This document shows, piece by piece, positions 7,648 through 16,189 of a stretch of DNA of 64,000 nucleotides; position 1 is the first letter of the stretch, and each line of letters begins with the position of its first letter. The position numbers and the translations under genes were made by a program. Origin of the DNA: Anaerolineae bacterium (GTDB lineage: Bacteria; Chloroflexota; Anaerolineae; 4572-78; J111); assembly GCA_023382535.1 (NCBI GenBank), contig JAHDWA010000001.1:434001-498000 (forward strand). Direction: 5' to 3'. The notes beneath the pieces were generated by a model. That model saw only the letters and a list, made by a program, of their open reading frames with translations, was not told where the DNA came from and ran no database searches.

Positions 7648-9246
7648 TTACAAATCACTCAGCGGATTGTAGTCGCCGGGCATATCCCACGGCGGGTACA
7701 ACTTGAAGCCGGGACCCCGGAAGAGGAAGCCGCTGAGGGTAAAAATGATCGCTGAGACAAACATAATGGTGAAGAGGCCCAGCATCATCTCGCGGGGGGT
7801 GGGTCGCCAGCGGCGCAGGATGAGAACCGGCAAGGCCACCAGCACTGCCATGACGACCATCGGGATCAACCACTGGCTGACCATCGGCGGGGCGATACCG
7901 CGCAGGGCCTCGCGGGGGACAATCAGATTGTCCAGCCAGATGTAGGCCGGCATCACTACCAGAGTGTAAAGGGCCGTCCACAGCACAATGCGTCGGCCTC
8001 GCGCCGAGCTAAACCAGCGTCCGGCCTGGCTGCGGGTGTAGTCCAGATAAGGGATGACCAGCAGGAAAAGCACCAGCAGACCGGGGATGATCACCCCGGC
8101 CAGGGTAGGATGCATATGCTCCAATAGCTCCTGTAGGCCGACGAAATACCAGGGAGCTTTGGCCGGGTCGGTGGTCAACGTCGGGTTGGCGATTTCCTCC
8201 AAAGGCGCGTGACGCAGCAGCGACAGCAGGAACAGGAAAAGAGTGGTGCCCAAAAGTAGCACCAGTTCCCACAACAGGACCACCGGGAAGGCGAAGACCG
8301 TCTCCTCCGGCCCGTGATCCACCAGCGGCGACGTGCCGTGCATTAGCTCCACCAGGCCATAGGTCTTGCGCGGGTCTTTGGGGAAAATCTCCGGATTTTG
8401 GATTTTGGATTGTGGATTTTGGATTTCAGACGTTGTAGTATCTGATCTCCCCCGCTCCGCTGCTCCCCTACTCCCCTGCTCCCCCGCTCCTCTGCTCCCC
8501 TGCTCCTCTGCGCGGGCTTCCTGGGCAGCCAGACCGCCATCTTTGCGCACCCGCCAGATGTGGTAAGAGATACCCAGAGTTATCAAGGTGGGCAGGACAA
8601 TGATGTGGAGGGTGTAGAAGCGGATGAGGGCATTCTGGCCGACTTCACGACCACCCAGGAGCAAGGTCCGCAGGTCGGAACCGACCATCGGCACGTAACC
8701 GGCGATGTTGGTGCCGACGGTGATGGCCCAGTAAGCTAACTGGTCCCAGGGCAAGAGGTAGCCAGTGAAACTGGCCCCTAGGGTCAGTAACAGGAGTAAG
8801 ACTCCGACCGCCCAGTTGAACTCCCGTGGAGGTTTGTAGGCTCCGGTGTAGAACACCCGAGCTAGGTGGAGAATCACGCTCAACACCATCAGGTGTGCAG
8901 CCCAGCGGTGCATATCCCGGGTGAACTGGCCTAGGGGAATGGTGGTCTGGATGGCCTTCATCGTCGGATAGGCCCGTTCCACCGAGGGAATGTAGTAGAA
9001 CATCAACAGCGTCCCGGTGAAGACCAGGACAGCGAAAAGAATAGCAGTGATCATACCCAGTCCCAGACTGTAGCTCCAGCGCAGACTCTGGCGGCTGACC
9101 TTGACCGGGTGCAGGTGGAAAAAGAGGCCGCTGGTCATCACCAGCGAACGGTCCAGCGGGTTATCCGGCCAGCCGTGGCGGAAATACGACTGCCACACAC
9201 GGGAATGAGTGATACGGGTAGTCCAGGATGCTGTCTTCATTGACAC
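7648..9246 (-). CDS. cytochrome b (b6 and subunit IV fused)
   Basis: 532 residues, eight helices. The haem ligands are His113/His127 (14 apart) in helix B and a pair 15 apart in helix D (LHII...YHIW). The 15-residue spacing is of the cytochrome b6 type. The second half (about 300-532) is subunit IV-like, with the PDW-equivalent region near [13 protein letters not shown]. Between the halves is a 45-residue low-complexity linker (about 246-290: [17 protein letters not shown], then [16 protein letters not shown]) encoded by two dispersed DNA repeats; see 8395-8510. First gene of the b-Rieske-c operon; the enzyme oxidises quinol in the membrane. Confidence 0.93.
   Translation of the reverse strand: MSMKTASWTTRITHSRVWQSYFRHGWPDNPLDRSLVMTSGLFFHLHPVKVSRQSLRWSYSLGLGMITAILFAVLVFTGTLLMFYYIPSVERAYPTMKAIQTTIPLGQFTRDMHRWAAHLMVLSVILHLARVFYTGAYKPPREFNWAVGVLLLLLTLGASFTGYLLPWDQLAYWAITVGTNIAGYVPMVGSDLRTLLLGGREVGQNALIRFYTLHIIVLPTLITLGISYHIWRVRKDGGLAAQEARAEEQGSRGAGEQGSRGAAERGRSDTTTSEIQNPQSKIQNPEIFPKDPRKTYGLVELMHGTSPLVDHGPEETVFAFPVVLLWELVLLLGTTLFLFLLSLLRHAPLEEIANPTLTTDPAKAPWYFVGLQELLEHMHPTLAGVIIPGLLVLFLLVIPYLDYTRSQAGRWFSSARGRRIVLWTALYTLVVMPAYIWLDNLIVPREALRGIAPPMVSQWLIPMVVMAVLVALPVLILRRWRPTPREMMLGLFTIMFVSAIIFTLSGFLFRGPGFKLYPPWDMPGDYNPLSDL
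8395..8510. repeat. two dispersed repeats in frame inside the cytochrome b gene
   Basis: 8395-8426 is a tandem of GGATTTT-like units (plus strand: ATTTTGGATTTTGGATTGTG...), and 8450-8510 is a run of GCTCC/CCCCTGCTCC units. Both are of a type usually found between genes in some bacterial genomes. Here they total about 115 bp, keep the reading frame, and fall in the surface loop joining the b6 and subunit IV halves, where an insertion is tolerable. Confidence 0.7.
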
Positions 9247-9432
9247 ACCTCCTCACGTGTTGTGCGCTTCGCGTGCGTGTTGCGTAAAGTAGTAAACGGA
9301 ACCCTGGCCGTTCGGCTGAGGTCTTCGACTGAGCTCAGACGAAGTCCTCACGACGAAGCCTGAGGCGGGGCGAAGGCACGCAATACGCAATACGAGTTTC
9401 GGAACAAGAAACTATCTAAAGCGCTATTCCTC
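9247..9432. repeat. intergenic cluster of short dispersed repeats
   Basis: No gene. Contains GCGTGTTGCGTAAAG at about 9274 facing CACGCAATACGCAATACG at about 9377, an inverted pair of GCGTATTGCGT-type units, and in between CTTCGACTGAGCTCAGACGAAG-like palindromic sequence (about 9325-9346). These resemble short interspersed repeats of the kind found in frame at 8395 and 18386. The cytochrome b promoter should lie here or further upstream. Confidence 0.5.
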
Positions 9433-11445
9433 CTATTCAAAAACCACTTTCTCGGCGAAGCGAAACGCCTCCATCGTAATGGCCCCGGTAGGGCAGCGCT
9501 GGGCGCATAGAGAACAACGGATGCAGTGCGTCGGGTCGAAGAGCATCGCTGTGGCCGACGGGACCTCTTCTTGCCAAAAGGCGGCCAGCGAAAACCCCAA
9601 GCGGGCTTCCACCACACTGGCCAGCGTCTCATCCCCGGCGACCTGGCTCAATGGGACCAGCTTGAGGCAGTCGGTAGGGCAAACATCCACACAGCCGTTG
9701 CACATGATACACAAGTCGCCGTTGAAGACCGGGTTGAGGCTGCACACCAGGCAGCGCTCGCCCTGCCGCCGGGCCTCCTCCTCTGGATACCCTAACTCCA
9801 CCTGGGCCACCCCGATCCGCCGCTCGACCGGGAGCGTCGGCGGTAACTGGCGAGGTAGCCGGAGATAGCCAGCAGCGGGGCCGTGGGTTGGGTATTCATG
9901 GAGTGGGATAGGAGTCATCCAGCCCTGGCGCACCGTTCGCGGCTCGACCTGTTGCAGCCAACGATGGATGTTGCGGGCCGCTCGCTGGCCGTCGGCCACG
10001 GCATTGATGATCAGGCGCGGGCCAAAGGCAATGTCCCCTCCGGCGAAGACCCCCTCAGCGGTCGTCATCAGTGTTTCCCGGTCTACCTTGAGCGTACCGC
10101 CCCGGGTGACTTCCAGGCCGTCTTCCGGCTTGACCCAGGCCAATTCCCCCATTTGCCCGATGGCGACGATGACACTATCGCACTCCCATGCTTTCTCTGT
10201 GTTGGGGATAAGTTGCGGGTTGAAGCGGCCTTGCTCATCGAAGGCACGGGCTACGTCCAGCGTCTCCACGGCCCCGGCCCCGCCAGCCTGCCCGACGATG
10301 CGTCGAGGGGCAAGGTGGTTGTGGATGATAACCCCTTCATCCTCTGCCTCGGCCACCTCCAAGGGGTCGGCGAGCATCTCGTGCCGATCTTCGACGACCA
10401 GGCAATGAACCTCCTCGGTGGCGCCCAGGCGAACCGCCGCCCGGGCCACGTCCAGGGCCAGGGCGATGTCGCCGCCTGACTCGGCCATTGGCTGGCCCAC
10501 CCGCAAGGCCGTGCGGGCCACGTCCATAGCTACATTGCCCCCGCCGATCACCAGCACCTTGCGGCCCAGGTCCAGGTTGTACCCGCCCAGGTTGACATTG
10601 AGTAGGAAATCCACGGCGCGCAGCACCCCATCTAACTCTTCTCCTTCAACGTTGAGCTTGCGGCTGCGGTAAGTGCCGATGGCCAGGAAGACGGCGTCAA
10701 ACCCCTGCCCTGCGACCGTAGGGGGTTCCGAAGCGTCGCGGCGCAGGTCGGCCAGGCTGAAATCCCGCCCCAGGGCCTGATTGAGGCGCAGTTCCGGCCC
10801 CAGGGCCAGGACGCTGGCGATTTCCAGGTCAATCAAATCTCGGGGGAGACGATACTCCGGCACGCCCAGCCGGAGCATGCCCCCCGGTAGCGAGGCCGCC
10901 TCGAAGATGACCACCTCGTGCCCTAACAAGGCCAGGTCGTGGGCGCAGGTCAGACCGGCCGGGCCAGAGCCAACCACCGCCACCCGTTTGCCGGTGCGCT
11001 CGCCACGATAGGCTGCGCCACGCAATTGGTTCAAGCTGTGAGGAAAGGTGGAGTTGCCCAGATCGAAAGCGGGGCCAGGACCCGGATAGGTCTGGACGCT
11101 CGGCGGCTGATCCCGCCAGGGCAGGGGCAGTGGGGAGCGGTCCTGACCTATATAGACTCCATAGCGGTCGTTGACAAAGCGTTTGAGGGCGCGAATGGCG
11201 ATGGGCGCATCAATCTTCCCCCGACGGCAAGCGGCCTCGCAGGGCGCGCCGCACACCCAGCCGCAAGTCGAGGCGAAGGGGTTGACCTCGCGGGCGATGA
11301 GGTAGGCCCGCTCGTACTCTCCTCGGGCAATGGCGTTAACGTAGCCGCGAGCGTCGGTACCAACCGGGCAGGCGAATTGGCAGGCCACCAGGCGGCGATA
11401 ATAGTCAAAGTCCGGCACAAAGGCCTGAAAATGTGCTTCAGCCAT
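9433..11445 (-). CDS. GltD-like FAD/NAD(P) Fe-S oxidoreductase
   Basis: 670 residues. The N-terminal Fe-S domain matches the glutamate synthase small-subunit family (ACQFACPVGTDARGYV, then CGWVCGAPCEAACRRG). FAD binding is at VAVVGSGPAGLTCAHDL (about 160) and NAD(P) binding at VLVIGGGNVAMDVARTA (about 305). The C-terminus adds a two-4Fe-4S ferredoxin module (CIMCNGCVDVCPTDC and CIRCSLCAQRCP). No glutamate synthase large subunit is nearby, so it is more likely a ferredoxin/NAD(P)H or quinone-linked oxidoreductase working with the adjacent bc-type complex. Start at 11445 because AAGGAGGT lies 5 nt before this ATG; a longer frame from 11460 has no such site. Confidence 0.85.
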   Translation of the reverse strand: MAEAHFQAFVPDFDYYRRLVACQFACPVGTDARGYVNAIARGEYERAYLIAREVNPFASTCGWVCGAPCEAACRRGKIDAPIAIRALKRFVNDRYGVYIGQDRSPLPLPWRDQPPSVQTYPGPGPAFDLGNSTFPHSLNQLRGAAYRGERTGKRVAVVGSGPAGLTCAHDLALLGHEVVIFEAASLPGGMLRLGVPEYRLPRDLIDLEIASVLALGPELRLNQALGRDFSLADLRRDASEPPTVAGQGFDAVFLAIGTYRSRKLNVEGEELDGVLRAVDFLLNVNLGGYNLDLGRKVLVIGGGNVAMDVARTALRVGQPMAESGGDIALALDVARAAVRLGATEEVHCLVVEDRHEMLADPLEVAEAEDEGVIIHNHLAPRRIVGQAGGAGAVETLDVARAFDEQGRFNPQLIPNTEKAWECDSVIVAIGQMGELAWVKPEDGLEVTRGGTLKVDRETLMTTAEGVFAGGDIAFGPRLIINAVADGQRAARNIHRWLQQVEPRTVRQGWMTPIPLHEYPTHGPAAGYLRLPRQLPPTLPVERRIGVAQVELGYPEEEARRQGERCLVCSLNPVFNGDLCIMCNGCVDVCPTDCLKLVPLSQVAGDETLASVVEARLGFSLAAFWQEEVPSATAMLFDPTHCIRCSLCAQRCPTGAITMEAFRFAEKVVFE

Positions 11446-11866
11446 GGCCACCTCCTTCATTCCCCTATTTTTCCATGTGCAGCAACCTCGCCGCTTGGGA
11501 TTAAACTATTCAAATACTTGGGTCAATCCAGATTGGTGGGAGAAATTACAATAGTGCGTTTGGAGGGCTGCTTTTGAGTACCGATTGGTTCTGCCAGTGG
11601 GAAGATTTAGCTTGCCAGTTTGCGAGGGTCTTAACTCTTTATATCGTCATCTTAAGTTGCTTATTTTAATTGTGTCAGTGTCAGACGTCATCTTACCGAG
11701 AACCTGTTTCTTCATTTGGGTGCTCTGTCCCTCAAAACAGGCCATTTGGCCTGTCTCTGACCAAGCCAGTTGGCGCTGGTGAGGGCTGACCAGCCAGGGT
11801 ATATTGAACTTAAACCCTGGTCTACAGGTCCCTTAAATACTATACCTTTTGCGGAGGTCTACATCC
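11446..11866 (+). other. 421-bp divergent intergenic region
   Basis: Separates the minus-strand GltD-like gene from the plus-strand DUF2933 gene. It holds a perfect palindrome ACAGGCCATTTGGCCTGT (11737-11754) and GCCAGTTGGC (11765-11774); the same 10-mer recurs at 22167-22176. Related GCCAAATGGC-type sites lie at 18822 and 19395. No protein-coding stretch is convincing. A hairpin ACCCTGG/CCAGGGT flanks 11796-11825 just before the DUF2933 leader. Confidence 0.4.
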
Positions 11867-12130
11867 ATGAAACACACCGGAAATCATCATTTGTGGCTTA
11901 TGTTACTGTGTTGCCTGATCCCCATCGCCGCTCTGGGCGCCATCTTCCTTTTTGGCGTCCCGGTCAACAGTGTCCTGCTGGTAGGGCTGGTCTTGCTCTG
12001 CCCCTTGCTTCACCTGGCCATGATGGGGCTAGGCGGGCACGCCCACGGCGGGGAAACGCCACCGGATACGTCATCTACCCTGCCTGAAAAGAAGTTGGAG
12101 ACGTTGTCTAGTCGCAATCGCCCCTCTTGA
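11867..12130 (+). CDS. DUF2933 small membrane protein
   Basis: 87 residues: a His-containing start, two helices (about 8-28, 33-52) and LLHLAMMGLGGHAHGG, the His/Met-rich end typical of DUF2933 proteins, then a polar tail. DUF2933 proteins commonly lie next to copper or heavy-metal transport genes; function unknown. The ATG at 11867 is preferred over one at 11849 because GGAGG ends 11 nt upstream and homologues begin MKH. Confidence 0.75.
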   Translation: MKHTGNHHLWLMLLCCLIPIAALGAIFLFGVPVNSVLLVGLVLLCPLLHLAMMGLGGHAHGGETPPDTSSTLPEKKLETLSSRNRPS

Positions 12131-12168
12131 GGGAAACAGTGCGAATGAAAAAACGGGCCTCGCGTTTA

Positions 12169-12426
12169 TTACAGCACGTTGTTATCAATATGGAGATGTT
12201 TATCGTCCGAAATGTGTTTGACACAGATGTACCCATCCCCGTTTTGATCTGCGTCTGTGCCAATATGCCCCTCGTGATGCAGATCGTGAGGATGGGCGTG
12301 GATTGGCTCGCCGAAAGGTTTAGGACACCCCTTCACGGGCGGCGTACCGTGCTCAGCTGAAGTAGCGGGAGCTATGCCCAGAGACAGCAGCATCACTAAC
12401 ATCAACCGGGTAAATAATCTTTTCAT
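12169..12426 (-). CDS. small secreted protein with DxNGDGxxC motif
   Basis: 85 residues. A Sec signal (MKRLFTRLMLVMLLSLGIAPATSA) is followed by a 60-residue mature protein rich in His, containing KGCPKPFGEP and DADQNGDGYICVKHI, then HLHIDNNV. The DxNGDGxxC block looks like the calcium-binding loop of excalibur-like and other small exported proteins. Two Cys could form a disulphide. GAGGAGG lies upstream, and an operator-like dyad sits at 12473. Function unknown. Confidence 0.65.
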   Translation of the reverse strand: MKRLFTRLMLVMLLSLGIAPATSAEHGTPPVKGCPKPFGEPIHAHPHDLHHEGHIGTDADQNGDGYICVKHISDDKHLHIDNNVL

Positions 12427-12472
12427 TAATTTGCCTCCTCACTTATCCTCGTAAAGTTAAGTGGATTTTGCG

Positions 12473-12513
12473 TCTGACGAAATGTAAGATTTATTATATT
12501 GAAAACTGCTAGG
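12473..12513 (-). promoter_or_regulatory. promoter and operator-like dyad of the small secreted protein
   Basis: Reading the minus strand: TTGCGC, 16 nt, TATAAT, 3 nt, then TCTTACATTTCGTCAGA (plus 12473-12489). The last block matches the dyads at the oxidase and ccdA promoters (25115, 32970), where it also follows TATAAT by 2-4 nt. The 47 bp between the dyad and the start codon is the leader. Confidence 0.5.
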
Positions 12514-12558
12514 TGCGCAATTATAAGGGCTAAGTGAGCCAAATGTTGGAGATCGCGG

Positions 12559-13419
12559 ATGAAGCTCATTACAAACTCTCTCAGCCAGATGAATACCTGG
12601 ATGGCGATTGCCATTCTGGCTCTGGCCGGGTGGCTGCTTGATTCGCTATTCTGGTATCTGGAAACGCACCCTCTTACCCTGGCTGGATTTGTCACCTACC
12701 TGGGCCACTCGTGGTATGCTCTGCTTCTTCTGACAGCCATCCTCGTCATTCTACGCCTGCGCCGCCCCTCGGAATTGCTGTCGCTGACGATCTACGATGA
12801 GAGGGGTCTGCCCATTTACCATCAAGGCGACTTCCGGCTGGACGAAAGCGTGCTGGAGCCGATGCTCGCCTCCTTCCAGGGTACACCTCAACCGAGTGGT
12901 TTGCACCATATCGGCCTGCCCAATGGCCCGGTTATCTACTTTCTGCGTCAGGGCGCGTTGACTCTGGTGGCTTGTTTTTCGGGGCCGCCGCGCCAGGCGC
13001 AATTAGACGAGGGATTACGCCTCCTGCAATTGCAGGAAACGCCGGCCGAAGATTTGCTGCGCGACCTACCCCCTGACGTCGCTGCGCTGGCGGCCAATCT
13101 GCTTAATGCCCCGCTCGAACGCGACCTGCTGCTCCACTTATGGAGCTACCCGCGGATGGCGATGCAGGCTGCCGGCTGGGCCGAACAGGTCGGACACGGT
13201 CAGGATGATGTTACAAGCGCGTTAGCGAATTTAGAGCGACTGGGCCTGGTTCAAAGCCGATGTGCCTGTGATATGACTTTTTACCGCTTGACGGATGACG
13301 ACGTGCGGTTACGGCGATTGGCTCAGTTCGTCAACTGGCGAGGCAACTGGCTGATGCGCGCCCAGCGAGTCGAGCAACTCGTTGGCCCAGTGAGTTCGCG
13401 CATAAACACAGTAGGATAG
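12559..13419 (+). CDS. membrane-anchored protein with longin-like and winged-helix regions
   Basis: 286 residues, not a family I recognise. Two N-terminal helices (about 14-34, 47-66) are followed by a cytoplasmic part. Residues 76-170 (LTIYDERGLPIYHQGDF ... GPVIYFLRQGALTLVACFSGPP) look like a roadblock/longin-type alpha-beta fold: a domain that recalls past state or binds small GTPases in other families. Residues 200-265 (DLLLHLWSYPRMAMQAAGWAEQVGHGQDDVTSALANLERLGLVQSR) look like a winged helix. A membrane-tethered regulator is a reasonable guess. Good ribosome-binding site (GGAG, 7 nt). The promoter region is shared with the divergent gene at 12426. Confidence 0.7.
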   Translation: MKLITNSLSQMNTWMAIAILALAGWLLDSLFWYLETHPLTLAGFVTYLGHSWYALLLLTAILVILRLRRPSELLSLTIYDERGLPIYHQGDFRLDESVLEPMLASFQGTPQPSGLHHIGLPNGPVIYFLRQGALTLVACFSGPPRQAQLDEGLRLLQLQETPAEDLLRDLPPDVAALAANLLNAPLERDLLLHLWSYPRMAMQAAGWAEQVGHGQDDVTSALANLERLGLVQSRCACDMTFYRLTDDDVRLRRLAQFVNWRGNWLMRAQRVEQLVGPVSSRINTVG

Positions 13420-13468
13420 CGTGACGACTAATACGCAGCCCAGGGGGTTACAAATACGGTAGGCTGGG

Positions 13469-14776
13469 CTATCCCGCGGCCAAACTGAAGACCTCAATCG
13501 CCTCACGCTTGCCCTTGACTTGCTTTGGCCCGAGTGCGTCAACTGCCACCCCATCCAGACAAGCCCGTGTCGCCGCGCTGAGGAGAATCTGTCCTGCGGC
13601 CGCAATGCTCTGCAACCGTTGAGCGGTGTTGACCACATCACCGATGGCCGTGTAGTCAAGCCGCCGCGCTGAGCCTATACTGCCCACAACGGCCTCGCCG
13701 GTATTGAGGCCAATGCCGAGGCCGAGATCAGGTAAACCTTCAGACCGCCACTTCAGACGTAGCTGGTTGAAGACCACCTGCATCTCCTGGGCGCAAGCCA
13801 CCGCCCGGCAGACCTCATCCCGGTGACTGAGCGGCGCTCCGAATATCGTCATCAAGCCATCGCCCAGGAATTTGTCCACCGTACCATCATATTTGAAAAC
13901 CACATCGGTCATGGCGGCCAGATAGTCATTGAGCAACGCGACCACCCGTTCAGGCGGCAACTTTTCCGAAAAAGTGGTAAAGCCCCGAATATCGGCAAAG
14001 AGAACCGTGATCTCGCGCCGCTCAGCACAGACGGCCAATCCTCCATGTGCCAAAATCTGCTGCGCCACTTGATGCGAGACGTAGCGCCCCAGGAGGTCCT
14101 TGACCCGTTCTTCTTCATTTTGATGTCGCTCAAGCTCCAGCCCGGCCCGGCGCACGACAAACCCCAGTATGGCAAAGGTCAAGGCGAAACCAATGGTTAG
14201 GCTCAGGGTGACCGTGTTGCGGCTGTCGCGGGTCAGGGCCTCTAGCTCGTTCAACGGCTCGTCCACCAGGACGATATAGGTTTCATCCCCCAAATGAAGC
14301 GGAGCAGCGAAGCGCAGAAAGGAGGTCTGGCCTGACCCTTCCACGCGGCTAATGATCTGGTCTGAGAGACGCGCCTCGGTCACTTCCGGCGCGTCTGGTT
14401 TCTGTTGCAGGGCGGCCGGGTCGCTTGACCCAATGATGACCCCGGCGCTGTTGATCACGTCCAGCCGGAGTAAGCCGCTGTTTTTGGTCTCCTGGACAAC
14501 TAACTGTTGGACCGGTGTTAGCTCTTCTGATGTAGCTCCATTGGGGTTATGGGCCGTGGCGGTGGGGTTCTCGAGTTGGTGGCCGATATGGGCGGCGAGG
14601 CGCGCCACCCGCTCGCGGGCAGCGTTGGTGGCGTGGCGAAGGTAATTATCTCGCTCCAACCGGGTCAGCGCCGCGCCGACGATGAAAGTGACCACCACGG
14701 CGGCGATAAGACCTCGCGAAAAGAAGCGAGCCAGGAGCAGTCGGTGGGGACGAGTGAGAAGTTGATGGTTGTTCAT
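13469..14776 (-). CDS. membrane-bound class III adenylate/guanylate cyclase
   Basis: 435 residues. A helix at about 15-35, an extracytoplasmic sensor of about 150 residues, a second helix (about 190-212), then a linker and the class III cyclase domain. Metal-binding Asp residues are in VLFADIRGFTTFSEK and in VDKFLGDGLMTIFG; the Lys there and the Asp of DYTAIGD fit ATP selectivity, and NTAQRLQ supplies the transition-state Asn and Arg. All catalytic positions are present, so it should make cAMP in response to an external signal. The ATG at 14776 is preferred; an upstream TTG at 14794 has no ribosome-binding site. Confidence 0.87.
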   Translation of the reverse strand: MNNHQLLTRPHRLLLARFFSRGLIAAVVVTFIVGAALTRLERDNYLRHATNAARERVARLAAHIGHQLENPTATAHNPNGATSEELTPVQQLVVQETKNSGLLRLDVINSAGVIIGSSDPAALQQKPDAPEVTEARLSDQIISRVEGSGQTSFLRFAAPLHLGDETYIVLVDEPLNELEALTRDSRNTVTLSLTIGFALTFAILGFVVRRAGLELERHQNEEERVKDLLGRYVSHQVAQQILAHGGLAVCAERREITVLFADIRGFTTFSEKLPPERVVALLNDYLAAMTDVVFKYDGTVDKFLGDGLMTIFGAPLSHRDEVCRAVACAQEMQVVFNQLRLKWRSEGLPDLGLGIGLNTGEAVVGSIGSARRLDYTAIGDVVNTAQRLQSIAAAGQILLSAATRACLDGVAVDALGPKQVKGKREAIEVFSLAAG

Positions 14777-14872
14777 GATCAAGATCCAAATCAAGTAGTC
14801 TGTAGTCTTGTATTTGTGAATTGGTAGTAAGCTATAGCGCTTCGCATCCCGTAGGGGATAGCCGAGACGTGT

Positions 14873-15703
14873 TCAGACGGTGGCCAGGATCAACAACCCC
14901 ATCGCCACCACGCCGCCGCCCAACGCCAGCCGCACCCACTCTTTATGATGCAGATTCCAGTGAGCCAATCGGTTCAGGGTGGGTCGGGTCGAGGCGGCGA
15001 ATAAGATCACCACCAGCGGCAGGATGAACACCACATTGTACAACACCAGATAGCTGTAGCCGAGCAAGGCGGTAGGTTGCAAGGCCAGCAAACTGAGCAC
15101 TGCCAGATAGACCGCGCCGCTACACGGCACCGTACACAGGCCGATCAGAAAACCGCCGACGATCAAAGCCGGTAGGGTCGCCTTTCGAGCCGACTGCCTG
15201 GCTAAGATAGTGACTTTAGCCGGGGCCTGCAAGCGCCAGCCCCAATCTGGCAGGAAGAAATCCTTGAGCATCCACAGCCCGAACAAAATGGCCAGGAGCG
15301 CCCCGAAGCGGGCCGGGAGGTGCTGACGAGTGAAAAAGTCTATGGACGTAAGCAAACCGACGCCCAGCGCCAGGTAGGTCAGGAAGATCGCGGCGATGTA
15401 AATAGAGCCCATGCCCAGGATACGCAGGCGGATGGCGTTTACGCTGGTTGTGGCGGTTGGCCCAGCCTGAACAGTGGTCAGCAAGGCGGTAATGAATAGC
15501 AACAGGACGGTAAAGGCGCAGGGATTGATGCCATCCACCAACCCGGCGACAATCACTGTTAGCAGGGTGATTTGGGGTAGGTAGACCTGCATCGCTACGT
15601 CGGGCGCATTGGGATGCCACCAGCCGGTCAGGGCGATGGCTCCTAAGGCCAACACAGCCAGGGTGGCGAAAATGACGATACGCTGAAGAGATGTTGCCGT
15701 CAT
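14873..15703 (-). CDS. CcdA/DsbD-type thiol-electron transporter
   Basis: 276 residues, about seven helices. The paired redox Cys are in DGINPCAFTVLL (first half) and GLCTVPCSGAVYL (second half), the pseudo-symmetric pattern of the CcdA/DsbD transmembrane family. Such proteins move reducing power from cytoplasmic thioredoxin to extracytoplasmic thiol proteins, for example for cytochrome c or CuA assembly. It lies 3 bp after a cupredoxin gene and should be co-transcribed with it. This is one of two CcdA-type genes here; the other (24318) is the more canonical CcdA. Confidence 0.82.
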   Translation of the reverse strand: MTATSLQRIVIFATLAVLALGAIALTGWWHPNAPDVAMQVYLPQITLLTVIVAGLVDGINPCAFTVLLLFITALLTTVQAGPTATTSVNAIRLRILGMGSIYIAAIFLTYLALGVGLLTSIDFFTRQHLPARFGALLAILFGLWMLKDFFLPDWGWRLQAPAKVTILARQSARKATLPALIVGGFLIGLCTVPCSGAVYLAVLSLLALQPTALLGYSYLVLYNVVFILPLVVILFAASTRPTLNRLAHWNLHHKEWVRLALGGGVVAMGLLILATV

Positions 15704-15706
15704 TGC

Positions 15707-16162
15707 CTAAGCCTCGACTATAAGTTTGCCCTGCATGGTTGGATTGGCCCGCCCACCGCAGCAGATGTCGCAGTAGAAGGTGTAAACGCCGGGCTCGGTG
15801 GGGGTGAAGGTAGCCCAATTGCTGCCGAGCGGCGGGGCGACAATACTCACACCGAGTTCGTCCACGGCCCATTGATGCTGCCCACCCCCATCGGTATGGT
15901 GGGAATTGTCTAAACTCGTCAGGCGCACCGTTACCGGCTGGCCGGCTTTGACCCGGATCTCATCCTGGCTAAAGCCACCCATATCGGCGCTGACATCAAT
16001 CGTATTGGCCGCCGGTGGCGGGGTTTTGGGTGAGAAGGCGGTGGCGAGCAGATAACCTGCCGTGCCCAGCACCAGCAGGACGATGACGCCAAAGGTGAGG
16101 ACGCGCAGTTTCCTTGGCTGCGCCTGATGGGTCGGGCGCTTTTTGTGTTGTTTGGTCTTCAT
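15707..16162 (-). CDS. membrane-anchored cupredoxin, CuA-like with a missing His
   Basis: 151 residues: a basic start, one helix (about 23-43) and an external cupredoxin domain. VKAGQPVTVRLTSLDNSHHTDG supplies a possible His ligand. The C-terminal YCDICCGGRANPTM resembles the CuA loop of oxidase subunit II (C-x3-C-x3-H-x2-M), but the His position is Ala and an extra Cys is present. It may bind a single copper or be a thiol-type copper carrier for the partner CcdA-like protein and Cys-rich protein in this cluster. SD-like AGGAG lies upstream. Confidence 0.78.
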   Translation of the reverse strand: MKTKQHKKRPTHQAQPRKLRVLTFGVIVLLVLGTAGYLLATAFSPKTPPPAANTIDVSADMGGFSQDEIRVKAGQPVTVRLTSLDNSHHTDGGGQHQWAVDELGVSIVAPPLGSNWATFTPTEPGVYTFYCDICCGGRANPTMQGKLIVEA

Positions 16163-16189
16163 GATCCAGTTGCTCCTTATCTCGTAGAA

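Noticed and set aside
9300..9365. A tRNA or other structured RNA gene in the repeat-rich spacer.
   Set aside because: No acceptor stem, T-loop or anticodon arm could be fitted; the sequence is explained by dispersed repeats.
9433..11445. Glutamate synthase small subunit (gltD).
   Set aside because: The C-terminal ferredoxin domain and absence of a large subunit suggest a different oxidoreductase, so no gene symbol is given.
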